Counted from the first letter of the stretch, positions 1-8,900 are shown. The stretch is DNA of 64,000 nucleotides from Methanobrevibacter ruminantium (GCF_016294135.1 NZ_JAEDCO010000003.1:1-64000), one strand, 5' to 3'. Notes: a model not told the origin generated them from the letters alone. Numbers and translations: made by a program.

Positions 1-106
1 CATTTTTTTTATCATTTTTTTTATTATTATTTAATTTTTGTTTTATTTTTATTTCATTTTCATTCTCACTATTTATTTTTTCTAAAAATTTTTCTATAAT
101 TTGCAT
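1..106 (-). CDS. Possible start of a Lys/Asn-rich hypothetical protein, cut by the window edge
   Basis: On the minus strand an ATG at 106 opens a frame of 35 codons that runs off the left edge without a stop. The peptide begins MQIIEKFLEKINSENENE and is rich in Lys, Asn and Glu. An AAGGAGA ribosome-binding-like sequence lies at 122-128, about 15 nt upstream of the ATG, which is longer than usual. Nothing identifies a family. The region is so AT-rich that a chance open frame is quite possible. Confidence 0.3.
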   Translation of the reverse strand, partial: MQIIEKFLEKINSENENEIKIKQKLNNNKKNDKKN

Positions 107-264
107 TGATTTTTAATTTGTTCTCCTTTTTATTTTTATCTCTCTAAATTTTCTGGAATTAAGTTTTCACTGAATAAATATCTATTTTAACTAATATCGG
201 GTAAAAATAACTTGAAAATTCAGAAAACATTTCTTTAGTTTTATTTTTCTTGTTCATTTTTTAT

Positions 265-280
265 TCAAAATGTTTATATA
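265..280 (+). promoter_or_regulatory. glnA promoter (BRE/TATA)
   Basis: TTTATATA at 273-280, preceded by an A-rich BRE-like stretch, has the usual archaeal TATA-box form. A start site about 25 nt downstream would fall near 302, just at the palindromic operator, leaving a leader of about 110 nt before the glnA ATG. Confidence 0.6.
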
Positions 281-302
281 TTAATAGTGATAAATTATAG
301 TA

Positions 303-320
303 GGAAGGAAGTTTCCTTCC
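303..320. promoter_or_regulatory. Palindromic operator, probable NrpR site for glnA
   Basis: The sequence GGAAGGAAGTTTCCTTCC is an inverted repeat with 8-bp arms and a 2-bp centre. It contains two overlapping copies of GGAA-N6-TTCC (303-316 and 307-320). GGAA-N6-TTCC is the published operator of NrpR, the nitrogen-assimilation repressor of methanogens, which controls glnA in Methanococcus. It sits at the predicted transcription start of glnA. No nrpR gene is in the window. Confidence 0.6.
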
Positions 321-411
321 GACTATTGAATCAAGAAAATTTTTAGTCGAAGGATTTCCATTTTTCCATTTTTTCAAGAATGGACAATATCTCAAAAAAG
401 GATGTGAAAAG

Positions 412-1749
412 ATGTCAGTTAAAGACAATAAATTAGACCAGATAATTAAAACTGTTGAAGAAAACGATATCAAATTTTTGAAATTGCAACTATCAGACAT
501 ACATGGATTGCCAAAAAGCATGGCAGTGCCTCTTAAAAAAGCTGATGACATTGAAGATATAGTGAATGATGGATTATTGTTTGACGGCTCATCAGTAGCA
601 GGATTAGCTTCAATCAATGATAGTGATTTACTTGCAAAACCAGATATCAACACCTTCTCAACAATCCCATGGAGACCTGAATCAAAAGGAACCAGCAGAT
701 TCATATGTGATATTTTCACTACAGAAGGAAAGCCATATGATGGAGATCCGAGAGGAGTGCTTAAAAAAGCATTGGAAAAAGCAGAAAAAAGAGGATATCA
801 ATTCAATATGGGTCCTGAACCAGAATTCTTCATAATCAAAGAGGATGAGAATGGAAATTACATCCCTGCAGATGAAGCTGAATATTTTGATGTAGAGCCA
901 TTGGATCAAGGTACTGACATCAGAAGAGAAATCGTATTCGGTTTAGAGCAATTAGGTTTTGATGTTGAAGTAAGCCATCACGAAGTGGCAGCAGGACAGC
1001 ATGAAGTGGACTTTAAATATGCGGATGCTTTAAAAACAGCGGATGCTGTAATAACATTTAAGGAAGCTGTAAAAGCAGTAGTTCACAACTTAGGATTTAA
1101 GGCAACATTCATGCCAAAACCATTCTTGGGAATCAATGGTAGTGGAATGCATTGTAACCAAAGCCTATTCAAGGATGGCAAAAATATTTTCTATGATCCA
1201 AACACTGAAAACCAAATTTCACAGGAAGCATTATACTTCATTGGAGGATTATTGAAACATGCACAGGCTTTATCAGCAATCCTATCCCCGACAGTTAACT
1301 CTTACAAACGTTTAGTTCCAGGTTATGAGGCACCTTGCTACATAGCTTACGGATTTAAAAACAGATCAACTTTACTCAGAATTCCTGCATCCCGTGGATT
1401 AGGTACAAGAATTGAGTGCAGATCACCGGATCCATCATGTAACCCATACTTGGCATTTGCAGTATTGCTTGAAGCAGGTTTAGATGGTTTGGACAATAAG
1501 ATTGACCCAGGGGAACCAACTGAAGAAAACTTGTTTGCATTAACTGAAGATGAAATCCTCCAAAGAGGCATCAATAATTTGCCAACAAGCTTATGGGAAG
1601 CATACCATGCTTTAGAAGGGGATGATGTAGTTAAAAATGCCCTTGGAGAAAAAGTGTTTGATCAATTCTACACCATCAAAAGAGCTGAATGGGATGCTTA
1701 CAGAATACAAGTATTTGATTATGAAAGAAATCAATACTTAGACGTTTAG
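412..1749 (+). CDS. glnA: Glutamine synthetase, type I
   Basis: Makes glutamine from glutamate, ammonia and ATP in the cytoplasm. The 445-residue length fits GSI. Recognisable blocks are the N-terminal beta-grasp domain with FDGSSVAGL near residue 60, GPEPEFF near 134 (metal-binding glutamate), GSGMHCNQS near 243 and NRSTLLRIPASRG near 317 (ATP/glutamate-binding). The start is supported by AAAGGATGTG just upstream. It is followed by the glutamate synthase subunits, so the two form a GS-GOGAT pathway. The palindromic GGAA/TTCC operator at its promoter suggests control by nitrogen status. Confidence 0.97.
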   Translation: MSVKDNKLDQIIKTVEENDIKFLKLQLSDIHGLPKSMAVPLKKADDIEDIVNDGLLFDGSSVAGLASINDSDLLAKPDINTFSTIPWRPESKGTSRFICDIFTTEGKPYDGDPRGVLKKALEKAEKRGYQFNMGPEPEFFIIKEDENGNYIPADEAEYFDVEPLDQGTDIRREIVFGLEQLGFDVEVSHHEVAAGQHEVDFKYADALKTADAVITFKEAVKAVVHNLGFKATFMPKPFLGINGSGMHCNQSLFKDGKNIFYDPNTENQISQEALYFIGGLLKHAQALSAILSPTVNSYKRLVPGYEAPCYIAYGFKNRSTLLRIPASRGLGTRIECRSPDPSCNPYLAFAVLLEAGLDGLDNKIDPGEPTEENLFALTEDEILQRGINNLPTSLWEAYHALEGDDVVKNALGEKVFDQFYTIKRAEWDAYRIQVFDYERNQYLDV

Positions 1750-1770
1750 ACTATTCCTTTTTTGAATATT

Positions 1771-1825
1771 GGTGGTCACTCTAAAGATTTTTCTTCAGAT
1801 AAAGATTTTCTTTAGTTTGACTACC
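1771..1825 (+). terminator. Long hairpin downstream of glnA
   Basis: Two nested inverted repeats form one stem: GGTGGTCA (1771-1778) pairs with TGACTACC (1818-1825) with one G-U, and CTAAAGA (1781-1787) pairs perfectly with TCTTTAG (1809-1815). It starts about 22 nt after the glnA stop. It could be a terminator, a processing site or a 3' stabiliser; there is no long U-tract directly after it. Confidence 0.45.
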
Positions 1826-1871
1826 CATCAATTAAAGTTAAATGGTTTTTGAAATTTAGAATTATTTTTTT

Positions 1872-2014
1872 AAGGCATATTGTAATTTTAAACAATTAAA
1901 AGGCATATTGTAATTTTAAAATTATTTTTAAAGGCATATGTAATTTTAGAATTACTTTTTTTAACAATTATAGATTAACATATTCAGATGATTAGTATAT
2001 ATTAGGCATATGTA
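1872..2014. repeat. Direct repeats upstream of the glutamate synthase operon
   Basis: AAGGCATATTGTAATTTTA occurs at 1872-1890 and 1900-1918, and with one base missing at 1931-1948. A shorter copy of the core, AGGCATATGTA, lies at 2004-2014. Spacing is about 28-31 bp. They sit in the 300-bp leader between glnA and the glutamate synthase genes and could be regulator-binding sites. They do not match GGAA-N6-TTCC. Confidence 0.5.
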
Positions 2015-2050
2015 CGTGTATTCACCGATTATCTTATTGGAGGTAGAAAA

Positions 2051-2968
2051 ATGTGTGGAATAGCAGGTGTAATATACAAAGATAAAAAAACTCACCCTGT
2101 AGGAGAAGCATTGACATCAATGCTTGAATCATTACAGCATAGGGGTCCGGATTCCGCAGGTTATGCAATCTACGGCAGTTTGGATTTCCCTGAAAATTAT
2201 TATCAATTAAACATTGAAGTAAAAAGAAGAAGAGGAGCATTAGACAATTTAAAATCATTATTAAATCAAATAAGTCCAATATTCGAAGAGCAATTGATTG
2301 AGTCTGTAGGGGACTCAGATGTATATAAATGCAAAATAGCATTGGACGAATTTTCCCTTTTAAAACCATGCATTAATGAAATAGATGATTTGGAAAATGT
2401 AAGGGTTATAAACGGTTCACATTCATTCGAAATGATTAAGGATACAGGAAAAGTAAAGGACATTGCAGAACGTTTCAATGTTCAAAGCAGAATGGGAACA
2501 CACGGAATAGGACATACCCGTTTTGCAACTGAAAGTGGTGTTGACCGCTATCATGCACACCCATATCAAAGCTACATAATACCTGACATTACTGTGGTGC
2601 ATAATGGGCAAATCACCAATTACTGGAAAATAAGAGACCCATTGGAAAGGAAAGGACACACTTTCGAATCATTTAATGATACAGAGTGCATTGTTCATTA
2701 TATGGCAGATAAGCTTGACCAAGGCTACAAATTAGAAGAGGCATTGGATCAAGCGGTAATAGATTTGGATGGTCCATTTTCCATATTGGTTGGAACACCT
2801 AACGGTATTGGAATTGCAAAGGACAAGCTTGGTCTTAGACCTGGTGTGATGGTGGAAACCGATGAGATTTTTGCAGTGGCTTCAGAGGAAATGGCATTGC
2901 ATGATGTCACAGATTCAGATGAAATAGAACAGATAGCTCCTGGGGAAACAAGAGCTTACACCATATAG
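2051..2968 (+). CDS. Glutamate synthase, class II glutamine amidotransferase subunit
   Basis: Releases ammonia from glutamine for transfer to 2-oxoglutarate. The protein starts MCGIAGVIY, so Cys2 becomes the N-terminal nucleophile of class II amidotransferases. LQHRGPDSAGYA (about residues 29-40), HTRFAT and the HPY...HNG stretch are further family marks. At 305 residues it corresponds only to the N-terminal domain of bacterial GltB; archaea split the enzyme. GGAGGT lies 8 nt before the ATG. The next subunit begins 11 nt after the stop, so they are co-transcribed. Confidence 0.93.
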   Translation: MCGIAGVIYKDKKTHPVGEALTSMLESLQHRGPDSAGYAIYGSLDFPENYYQLNIEVKRRRGALDNLKSLLNQISPIFEEQLIESVGDSDVYKCKIALDEFSLLKPCINEIDDLENVRVINGSHSFEMIKDTGKVKDIAERFNVQSRMGTHGIGHTRFATESGVDRYHAHPYQSYIIPDITVVHNGQITNYWKIRDPLERKGHTFESFNDTECIVHYMADKLDQGYKLEEALDQAVIDLDGPFSILVGTPNGIGIAKDKLGLRPGVMVETDEIFAVASEEMALHDVTDSDEIEQIAPGETRAYTI

Positions 2969-2979
2969 GAGTTTTTTCT

Positions 2980-3633
2980 ATGAAAGAATATGTAATTGAT
3001 GCGAATGGTATGGAAGAGAAAGAATTGAATCGAACCATAAAGGAACAAGCTAAATATTATGATAAGCTCATTATTGACAATCCTGATTCCAAACACAATA
3101 TTTGTGCTGGGTTAACTGAAGATGTGGAAATAGAGATCAATGGTTCTGCAGGATATTTTGTTGGAACAATGGCTCATGGACCAAGGATACACATCACTGG
3201 CAATGCCGGCTGGTTTGCTGGAGACAATATGACAGAAGGTGAATTGGTCATTGAAGGTACAGCTGGTGACGGAGCGGGCCAAGGAATCTATGGTGGAACA
3301 GTAATTGTTAAAGGAAATGTAGGTTCAAGAACTGGAGAAATCATGAAAGGGGGAACCGTTATCATTGGAGGCAACAGCGGTTTCATGACTGGGCTCCTTA
3401 TGATGGGAGGAAAGCTCATAATACTTGGTGATGTTACTGAGGATGTTGGAGAATCCATCATGAGAGGAACTATTTTTGTTCTTGGAAATGTGAAAAGTTT
3501 AGGAAAAAATGCAGTTATGGAAGAAACCACTCTTGAAGACCAAAATGAACTTCAAGAAATCCTAACAGAATATGGTTTCAATCTGACTGAAAATGATTAT
3601 TCAAGTTTTAAGAAAATCGTTAACATGCAATAG
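2980..3633 (+). CDS. Glutamate synthase, GXGXG-domain subunit
   Basis: Corresponds to the C-terminal GXGXG beta-helix domain of bacterial GltB, which packs against the FMN domain and has no catalytic residues of its own. The repeats are visible as successive Gly-rich rungs (GSAGYFVG, GNAGWFAG, GTAGDGAG, GNVGSRTG, GNSGFMTG) from about residue 55 to 150. 217 residues is usual for the stand-alone archaeal form. It is tightly packed between the GATase and FrhB-like genes (11-nt gaps). Confidence 0.92.
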   Translation: MKEYVIDANGMEEKELNRTIKEQAKYYDKLIIDNPDSKHNICAGLTEDVEIEINGSAGYFVGTMAHGPRIHITGNAGWFAGDNMTEGELVIEGTAGDGAGQGIYGGTVIVKGNVGSRTGEIMKGGTVIIGGNSGFMTGLLMMGGKLIILGDVTEDVGESIMRGTIFVLGNVKSLGKNAVMEETTLEDQNELQEILTEYGFNLTENDYSSFKKIVNMQ

Positions 3634-3644
3634 GAGCTGAAAAA

Positions 3645-4742
3645 ATGAGCGAACATAGAATAGCTATGGTGGGAACACCATGTGAAATTATGGCTGCATC
3701 CAAGATTCAACATTATACCGATAGCCCTATTGATGTTAAATTGGGCTTATTCTGTATGGAGAATTTTTCATATAAGTACTTTGTAAATCTCTTGAAAGAG
3801 TATGGCTTGAAAATGGATGACATTGAAAAATTCCAAATTGAGAAAGGATTTGTATTTTTACTTTTAAAAACTAAAGAAATAGTGAAAATACCTCTTTCAG
3901 TAGCTAAAAGGATTATTAGGAAAAACTGTAACATATGTGTTGAACTGACATCAGAAACCTCTGATATTTCAATTGGTTCAATTGGATCTGAAGATGGTTG
4001 GTCAACACTCATAATAAGGACTGAAAAAGGTGAGGAGATAGTTAAGGGGGCAATAGAACAGAAATTCATTGAAGCAAAAGACTTTACAGATTCACAATTT
4101 GGATTGTTGAATAGAATTGCGGAATCTAAAATAAGCAAAAATCTTGAAACTATAGAGAGAAGGGAATTTTTGGCAAGACCTGTATTATACCAAAGGGAAA
4201 AATCAGATGATTCCATCAATAAGGAGTTCTCAGAAGCATCATTCCTGGATTTAAGGTCAAATGTCATTGATGTTGGTGCATGTGTGCTTTGTGGAGCATG
4301 TGAATATGCATGTCCACACAATTTGATAACAATTGATGATACCAAACCAAGGATGAAAGGGGAATGCCCAGAGGATTGTCATGCATGCTTTGCAGTCTGT
4401 CCAAGAACATTTATCCCTGCAGATTTAAGAAATGACAATTCAAAACAGATAGGTGACTTTAAAAAAGTCTTGACAGTCAAATCATTAAAGCATACACAAG
4501 GTCAGGATGGGTCAATTGTAACAACATTAATCGACTATCTATTGTCAAATGAGATAGTTACTGAAGCTCTTATTGTTGATAAGGAGGATCATTTGGCTTG
4601 GAAACCTTATGCAAAGTTAACTAATGCGATTGATGAGGTTGTTAAATCTGGAGGAACAAAATATTCTGTCTGTCCTGTGTTCAAACCATTAGGGGATTTG
4701 AAAGAGGAACAAGTCCAAAATATTGATGAGGGGGTAAACTAA
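3645..4742 (+). CDS. FrhB/FdhB-like iron-sulfur flavoprotein subunit of glutamate synthase, domains in permuted order
   Basis: Resembles the F420-reducing hydrogenase beta subunit family (FrhB, FdhB, FpoF), whose members pass electrons between coenzyme F420, FAD and iron-sulfur clusters. The parts appear in an unusual order. The family's C-terminal domain comes first (MVGTPCEIM near residue 8, GLFCMENF near 34, ISIGSIGSEDGWST near 109). Then come two 4Fe-4S motifs (CVLCGACEYACP near 211; CPEDCHACFAVCP near 240). The family's N-terminal domain comes last (QDGSIVTTLIDYLL near 287, KYSVCPVF near 340). Its stop overlaps the ATG of the FMN subunit, so it probably feeds electrons to glutamate synthase; F420H2 as donor is inference. 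Confidence 0.8.
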   Translation: MSEHRIAMVGTPCEIMAASKIQHYTDSPIDVKLGLFCMENFSYKYFVNLLKEYGLKMDDIEKFQIEKGFVFLLLKTKEIVKIPLSVAKRIIRKNCNICVELTSETSDISIGSIGSEDGWSTLIIRTEKGEEIVKGAIEQKFIEAKDFTDSQFGLLNRIAESKISKNLETIERREFLARPVLYQREKSDDSINKEFSEASFLDLRSNVIDVGACVLCGACEYACPHNLITIDDTKPRMKGECPEDCHACFAVCPRTFIPADLRNDNSKQIGDFKKVLTVKSLKHTQGQDGSIVTTLIDYLLSNEIVTEALIVDKEDHLAWKPYAKLTNAIDEVVKSGGTKYSVCPVFKPLGDLKEEQVQNIDEGVN

Positions 4743-6223
4743 TGTCATTCACTGTAGAGAGAAAATTGGAAATTTGCAAACAGAGCAATGATAGGCCTGG
4801 ATGCTGTTGGTATTTATGTGACAATCCCCACAAATCATCATGTAAAAACTGTTATAGCTGCTATTCAAATTGTCCTCATGGAGTATATGAGGTAATCAAT
4901 GATGAACCATTGCCAATACATCAGGAAAACTGTGTAGGGTGCAAGATTTGTGAAGAGATGTGCCCAACACATGCAATATATGTCAGACCTCTTGTAGATG
5001 AGGGAAGAGGTGTATGGTCAAATTCAACAATGGTTGAAATCAAACGTAAAAGTCAAACAGGAGCATATAAGGTAAGAGGCTGTGGATTAACCAGAAGAAT
5101 CCCAACATTTGATGACTTAAGCATATTGCCTGCACAGGTTTCAAGGCCACCAATAGACTCATATAGGGAAACATGCAAGACTTCAGTGGTTCTTGGAGAC
5201 AGGTTTGCAGAAAATCCAATTGAAATAGACACTCCTATTATGATTGGGGCAATGTCTTTCGGTGCATTAAGCAAGGAAGCAAAAATAGCATTGGCTATTG
5301 GAAGCAGCAAGGTAGGCACAATCACCAATACCGGTGAAGGTGGAATGCTTCCTGAAGAAAGGCATTATGCAGACAAATTGATTGCCCAGTATGCATCAGG
5401 CCGTTTTGGAGTTTCAGCAAGCTATTTAAACAATGCAGAAGCTGTTGAAATCAAGATAGGTCAAGGTGCAAAATCAGGTATGGGAGGACATTTGCTTTCC
5501 CATAAGGTAACTGCAGAAGTTGCTAGAGTCAGAAATATTCCAGAGGGAACCTCTGCATTAAGTCCTGCAAGACATATGGACATTGTAGGGCCTGAGGATT
5601 TAGGTATGAAAATCAACCAATTAAGGGAAATCACTGACTGGAAAGTGCCTATCATTGTGAAATTTGCATCCGGTAGAGTGGAACAGGATGTAAAGATTGC
5701 AGCAAAGGCAGGTGCAGATATAATTGTAGTTGATGGTATGCAAGGGGGAACAGGTGCGGGCCCTGAAGTGGTTACAGAACATGCAGGTATTCCTACAATA
5801 GAAGCTATTGTAAAGGCGGATGATGCTCTTAAGGACATTAATTTAAGAAGTGAAGTAAGCCTTGTCGCTGCTGGTGGAATAAGATCAGGTGCTGATGTTG
5901 CAAAAGCCATTGCTTTAGGGGCAGATGCGGTTTATATAGCTACCTCTGCATTGATCTCCATAGGTTGTAAGGTTTGCCAATCCTGTTCTGAGGGCATTTG
6001 CCCTAAAGGAATTGCAACACAGGATAGGGTGCTTAGAAGAAGATTAGATCCTATTAGAAAAGGTCAGCAAGTGGCAAATTATATTGAAGCAATGACTCAG
6101 GAAGTAACTTCCTTGACTCAACAGGCAGGAAATACAGATATTGAAAACCTTGAACGTCAGGACTTGGTTGCATTGACTATGGAGGCTTCACAATTAACAG
6201 GAGTGCCAATGGTGAGAAATTAA
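4742..6223 (+). CDS. gltB: Glutamate synthase, FMN/iron-sulfur catalytic subunit with ferredoxin-like N-terminus
   Basis: The synthase core: 2-oxoglutarate plus glutamine-derived ammonia is reduced to glutamate on FMN. The N-terminal about 90 residues hold ferredoxin motifs (CKNCYSCYSNCP near 32, CVGCKICEEMCP near 61). The barrel follows, with GAMSFGALS, NTGEGG, KFASGRVEQDV, VDGMQGGTGAGP and GGIRSGADVAKAIALGADAV. CKVCQSCSEGICPKG (near 412) supplies the 3Fe-4S ligands. The length of 493 residues is typical of archaeal-type GltB. Its ATG overlaps the preceding stop (TAATG), implying translational coupling. Confidence 0.93.
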   Translation: MSFTVERKLEICKQSNDRPGCCWYLCDNPHKSSCKNCYSCYSNCPHGVYEVINDEPLPIHQENCVGCKICEEMCPTHAIYVRPLVDEGRGVWSNSTMVEIKRKSQTGAYKVRGCGLTRRIPTFDDLSILPAQVSRPPIDSYRETCKTSVVLGDRFAENPIEIDTPIMIGAMSFGALSKEAKIALAIGSSKVGTITNTGEGGMLPEERHYADKLIAQYASGRFGVSASYLNNAEAVEIKIGQGAKSGMGGHLLSHKVTAEVARVRNIPEGTSALSPARHMDIVGPEDLGMKINQLREITDWKVPIIVKFASGRVEQDVKIAAKAGADIIVVDGMQGGTGAGPEVVTEHAGIPTIEAIVKADDALKDINLRSEVSLVAAGGIRSGADVAKAIALGADAVYIATSALISIGCKVCQSCSEGICPKGIATQDRVLRRRLDPIRKGQQVANYIEAMTQEVTSLTQQAGNTDIENLERQDLVALTMEASQLTGVPMVRN

Positions 6224-6244
6224 ACAAGATTAGGAGAAATTATT

Positions 6245-8887
6245 ATGGCTGCATTCGAAAGAATAAAATCAGGGATTCCAGGGCTTGATGAAGCCTTAGA
6301 CAATATTCGTTTGGGAGATAATGTAGTTTGGAATGTTACAAATCTAAATGAATTCTCTTATTTTGTTGATCCTTATGTCAAACAGGCGAAAGAGGATAAG
6401 AGGAACTTGATATACATTAGGTTTGCCAATCACCATCCATTGATTGAAATGACAGAAGAGGACTTTCGGTTGCTTGAAATGGAAGAGAATAATCCTGAAA
6501 CCGAGTTTTGCATGATTGAACGTGATGGAATCAAGATATATAAGGTCAATCCATATAACCAATTTGAGACTTTTACCTTAGAGGTTCATAGAATTATTGA
6601 AAAGGAAGGATTTGATGCATTCTATGTATTTGACTGCTTAAGTGACCTTCAAGCTGTTTGGTCTACTGATTTGATGATGGGAAATTTCTTTAAGGTTACC
6701 TGTCCATTCCTATTCCAATTGGATACTGTAGCATACTTCCCAATCATTCGAGGAAGGCATTCATTTGATGCAATAGCTAAAATCCGTGAAACCACACAGC
6801 TGTTCCTGAATGTGCATTCAAATTCTCCTGAAGAGGTTTATGTTTCTCCACTAAAAGTTTGGAACAGATATTCTCAAACAATGTTTTTGGGACATAAGTT
6901 TAACCCAAGAACAGGTTTTGTCAAGGTTTTGCAGGATGGTCAGGAAGTTAGCAAATATTATAAGACCATCAATGATTCTGATAAGCATCAAAGCGGGCAA
7001 ATCTTGGACAGTTGGGAAAGATATATGCTTCAGGTTAGAATGAAGTATGAAGAAGGCAAGAATATCGATGATGAGTGCGATAAGATTTGTGAGCTGATGA
7101 TGACAAAAGATGAGAAGATGCTTTCCAAAATAAAGGAATACTTTACTTTTGAGGATTATATCACAATCTACGATCGTCGTGTAGGAAGCGGATTGGTAGG
7201 TGGTAAGTCCTGCGGTATGCTTCTTGCAAGAAAGATAATCGAAAAGGAGCGTCCAGACATATACAGTAATCTTGAACCGGATGATTCATTTTATATTGGC
7301 TCAGATTTATTTTACACATACATAGTTTCAAATGACCTATGGGACCTTAGAGTAAAGCAAAGAAACCCTGAAGGTTATTATAAGTATGGGAAAGAGTTGG
7401 AGGAAGCTCTTAAAAAGGGTACTTTCTCAGATGAAATCAAGAAGGGATTCATACAGATATTGGATTATTTTGGACAGAACCCGATTATTGTAAGGTCAAG
7501 CAGTTTCCTTGAAGATGGATATGGAAATGCTTTTGCAGGAAAATATGAATCTGTATTCTGTGTAAATAGGGGCAGTCTTGAAGAACGTTTGGCAGCATTT
7601 GAAGAAGCGGTAAAGGTGGTATATTCAAGTACCATGAACATTTCCGCTTTGGAATATAGAAAAATAAACGATTTGGATGATGCCGATGAGCAAATGGCTC
7701 TTTTGGTTCAGAGAGTTTCAGGTTCCTATCATGGAGACTATTTCTTCCCAACTGCTGCAGGTGTAGGATTTTCATACAGCCCATATTCACCGCTGCCTGA
7801 TATGGATAACAGCAAAGGAATGCTAAGGTTGGTAATGGGTCTTGGTACAAAAGCTGTTGACAGGACTAAAAAGGATTATCCTAGAATAATCAATCTTGAC
7901 AAGCCTGAAGTGACTATGGTGAATGACATTAGGGAAAAGCACAGATATTCTCAACATTATCTGGATGTAATTGATTTAAAAGATATCAGCTTGCATGACA
8001 TTCCTGTTGGTGACGGTTTGGATGTTATCCCAAGATATGCGAAAAGGGTACTTGTTGAACATGACCGTGAAGCTGAGAGAATGTTCCGTGATAGGGGTGA
8101 GCGCCGTGAAATAGTCTTTGTCAATTGTGAAGGGCTTGTAAATAATCAGGACTTCATTGATGATATGAAGGAAATCATGAATACATTGGAAATCGCTTAT
8201 GATTATCCTGTGGACATAGAATATACAGTTAATGTTGGTGAGGATAATTCATTCAATGTAAACCTATTGCAATGCAGGCCTCTGCAGGTTTCAATAAACA
8301 ATGAAGCAATTGAAATGCCTGAGGATAAGAATGTATTCTTCCATATTAAGGAATCTTCAATGGGTATGTCACGCAAGAATGAGATAGACACAATCTGCTA
8401 TGTTGATCCACATAGGTATTATGAATATCCATATGCTCAGAAAAGTTCAATATCTCATGTAATCAATGATGTGAATGCCTATTGCAAGGAAAACGGTAAG
8501 ACTGCAATTCTAATAGTTCCTGGTAGAATCGGTACTTCCTCTCCAGAGTTAGGAATTCCAGTGGTATTTGCTGACATTAGCCATTTCTCTGCAATTCTTG
8601 AGGAATCATACAGTGAAGTGGGATATATGCCTGAATTATCCTTTGGAAGCCATATGTTCCAGGACTTGGTGGAAGCGGAAATATACTATGGGGCATTGTT
8701 TGAAAATGAGAAAAAGCTGGAATTCAATAATGATATGGTTTATGACCATAAAAACATCTTGAAAGATATAAATCCTAATCTAAGCGAGGAGATTTATGAT
8801 ATGATACATGTCATAGACTTTGGTGATGACAAGGCGGAATTCTATCATGACATGAATAAGGATGAGACCTTGTGTGTTTTCAATTAA
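6245..8887 (+). CDS. PEP/pyruvate-binding (PPDK N-terminal) domain protein, related to PEP synthase
   Basis: An 880-residue protein whose middle (about 315-690) matches the nucleotide-binding domain of pyruvate phosphate dikinase and PEP synthase (GGKSCGMLLARKI near 321, IVRSSSFLEDG near 416, AGKYESVF near 431). The N-terminus (SGIPGLDEAL...LGDNVVWNV) resembles a KaiC/RadA-type fold but has no Walker A lysine motif. I cannot find the phospho-histidine swivelling domain or the PEP-binding TIM barrel, so it is unlikely to be a complete PEP synthase. It lies 21 nt behind the glutamate synthase genes and is probably in the same operon. Substrate unknown. Confidence 0.75.
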   Translation: MAAFERIKSGIPGLDEALDNIRLGDNVVWNVTNLNEFSYFVDPYVKQAKEDKRNLIYIRFANHHPLIEMTEEDFRLLEMEENNPETEFCMIERDGIKIYKVNPYNQFETFTLEVHRIIEKEGFDAFYVFDCLSDLQAVWSTDLMMGNFFKVTCPFLFQLDTVAYFPIIRGRHSFDAIAKIRETTQLFLNVHSNSPEEVYVSPLKVWNRYSQTMFLGHKFNPRTGFVKVLQDGQEVSKYYKTINDSDKHQSGQILDSWERYMLQVRMKYEEGKNIDDECDKICELMMTKDEKMLSKIKEYFTFEDYITIYDRRVGSGLVGGKSCGMLLARKIIEKERPDIYSNLEPDDSFYIGSDLFYTYIVSNDLWDLRVKQRNPEGYYKYGKELEEALKKGTFSDEIKKGFIQILDYFGQNPIIVRSSSFLEDGYGNAFAGKYESVFCVNRGSLEERLAAFEEAVKVVYSSTMNISALEYRKINDLDDADEQMALLVQRVSGSYHGDYFFPTAAGVGFSYSPYSPLPDMDNSKGMLRLVMGLGTKAVDRTKKDYPRIINLDKPEVTMVNDIREKHRYSQHYLDVIDLKDISLHDIPVGDGLDVIPRYAKRVLVEHDREAERMFRDRGERREIVFVNCEGLVNNQDFIDDMKEIMNTLEIAYDYPVDIEYTVNVGEDNSFNVNLLQCRPLQVSINNEAIEMPEDKNVFFHIKESSMGMSRKNEIDTICYVDPHRYYEYPYAQKSSISHVINDVNAYCKENGKTAILIVPGRIGTSSPELGIPVVFADISHFSAILEESYSEVGYMPELSFGSHMFQDLVEAEIYYGALFENEKKLEFNNDMVYDHKNILKDINPNLSEEIYDMIHVIDFGDDKAEFYHDMNKDETLCVFN

Positions 8888-8900
8888 ATAAATTGGAAAT

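Noticed and set aside
5053..5910. Long minus-strand open frames inside the glutamate synthase gene
   Set aside because: They are antisense shadows of a strongly conserved gene, with no ribosome-binding sequences and no family resemblance.
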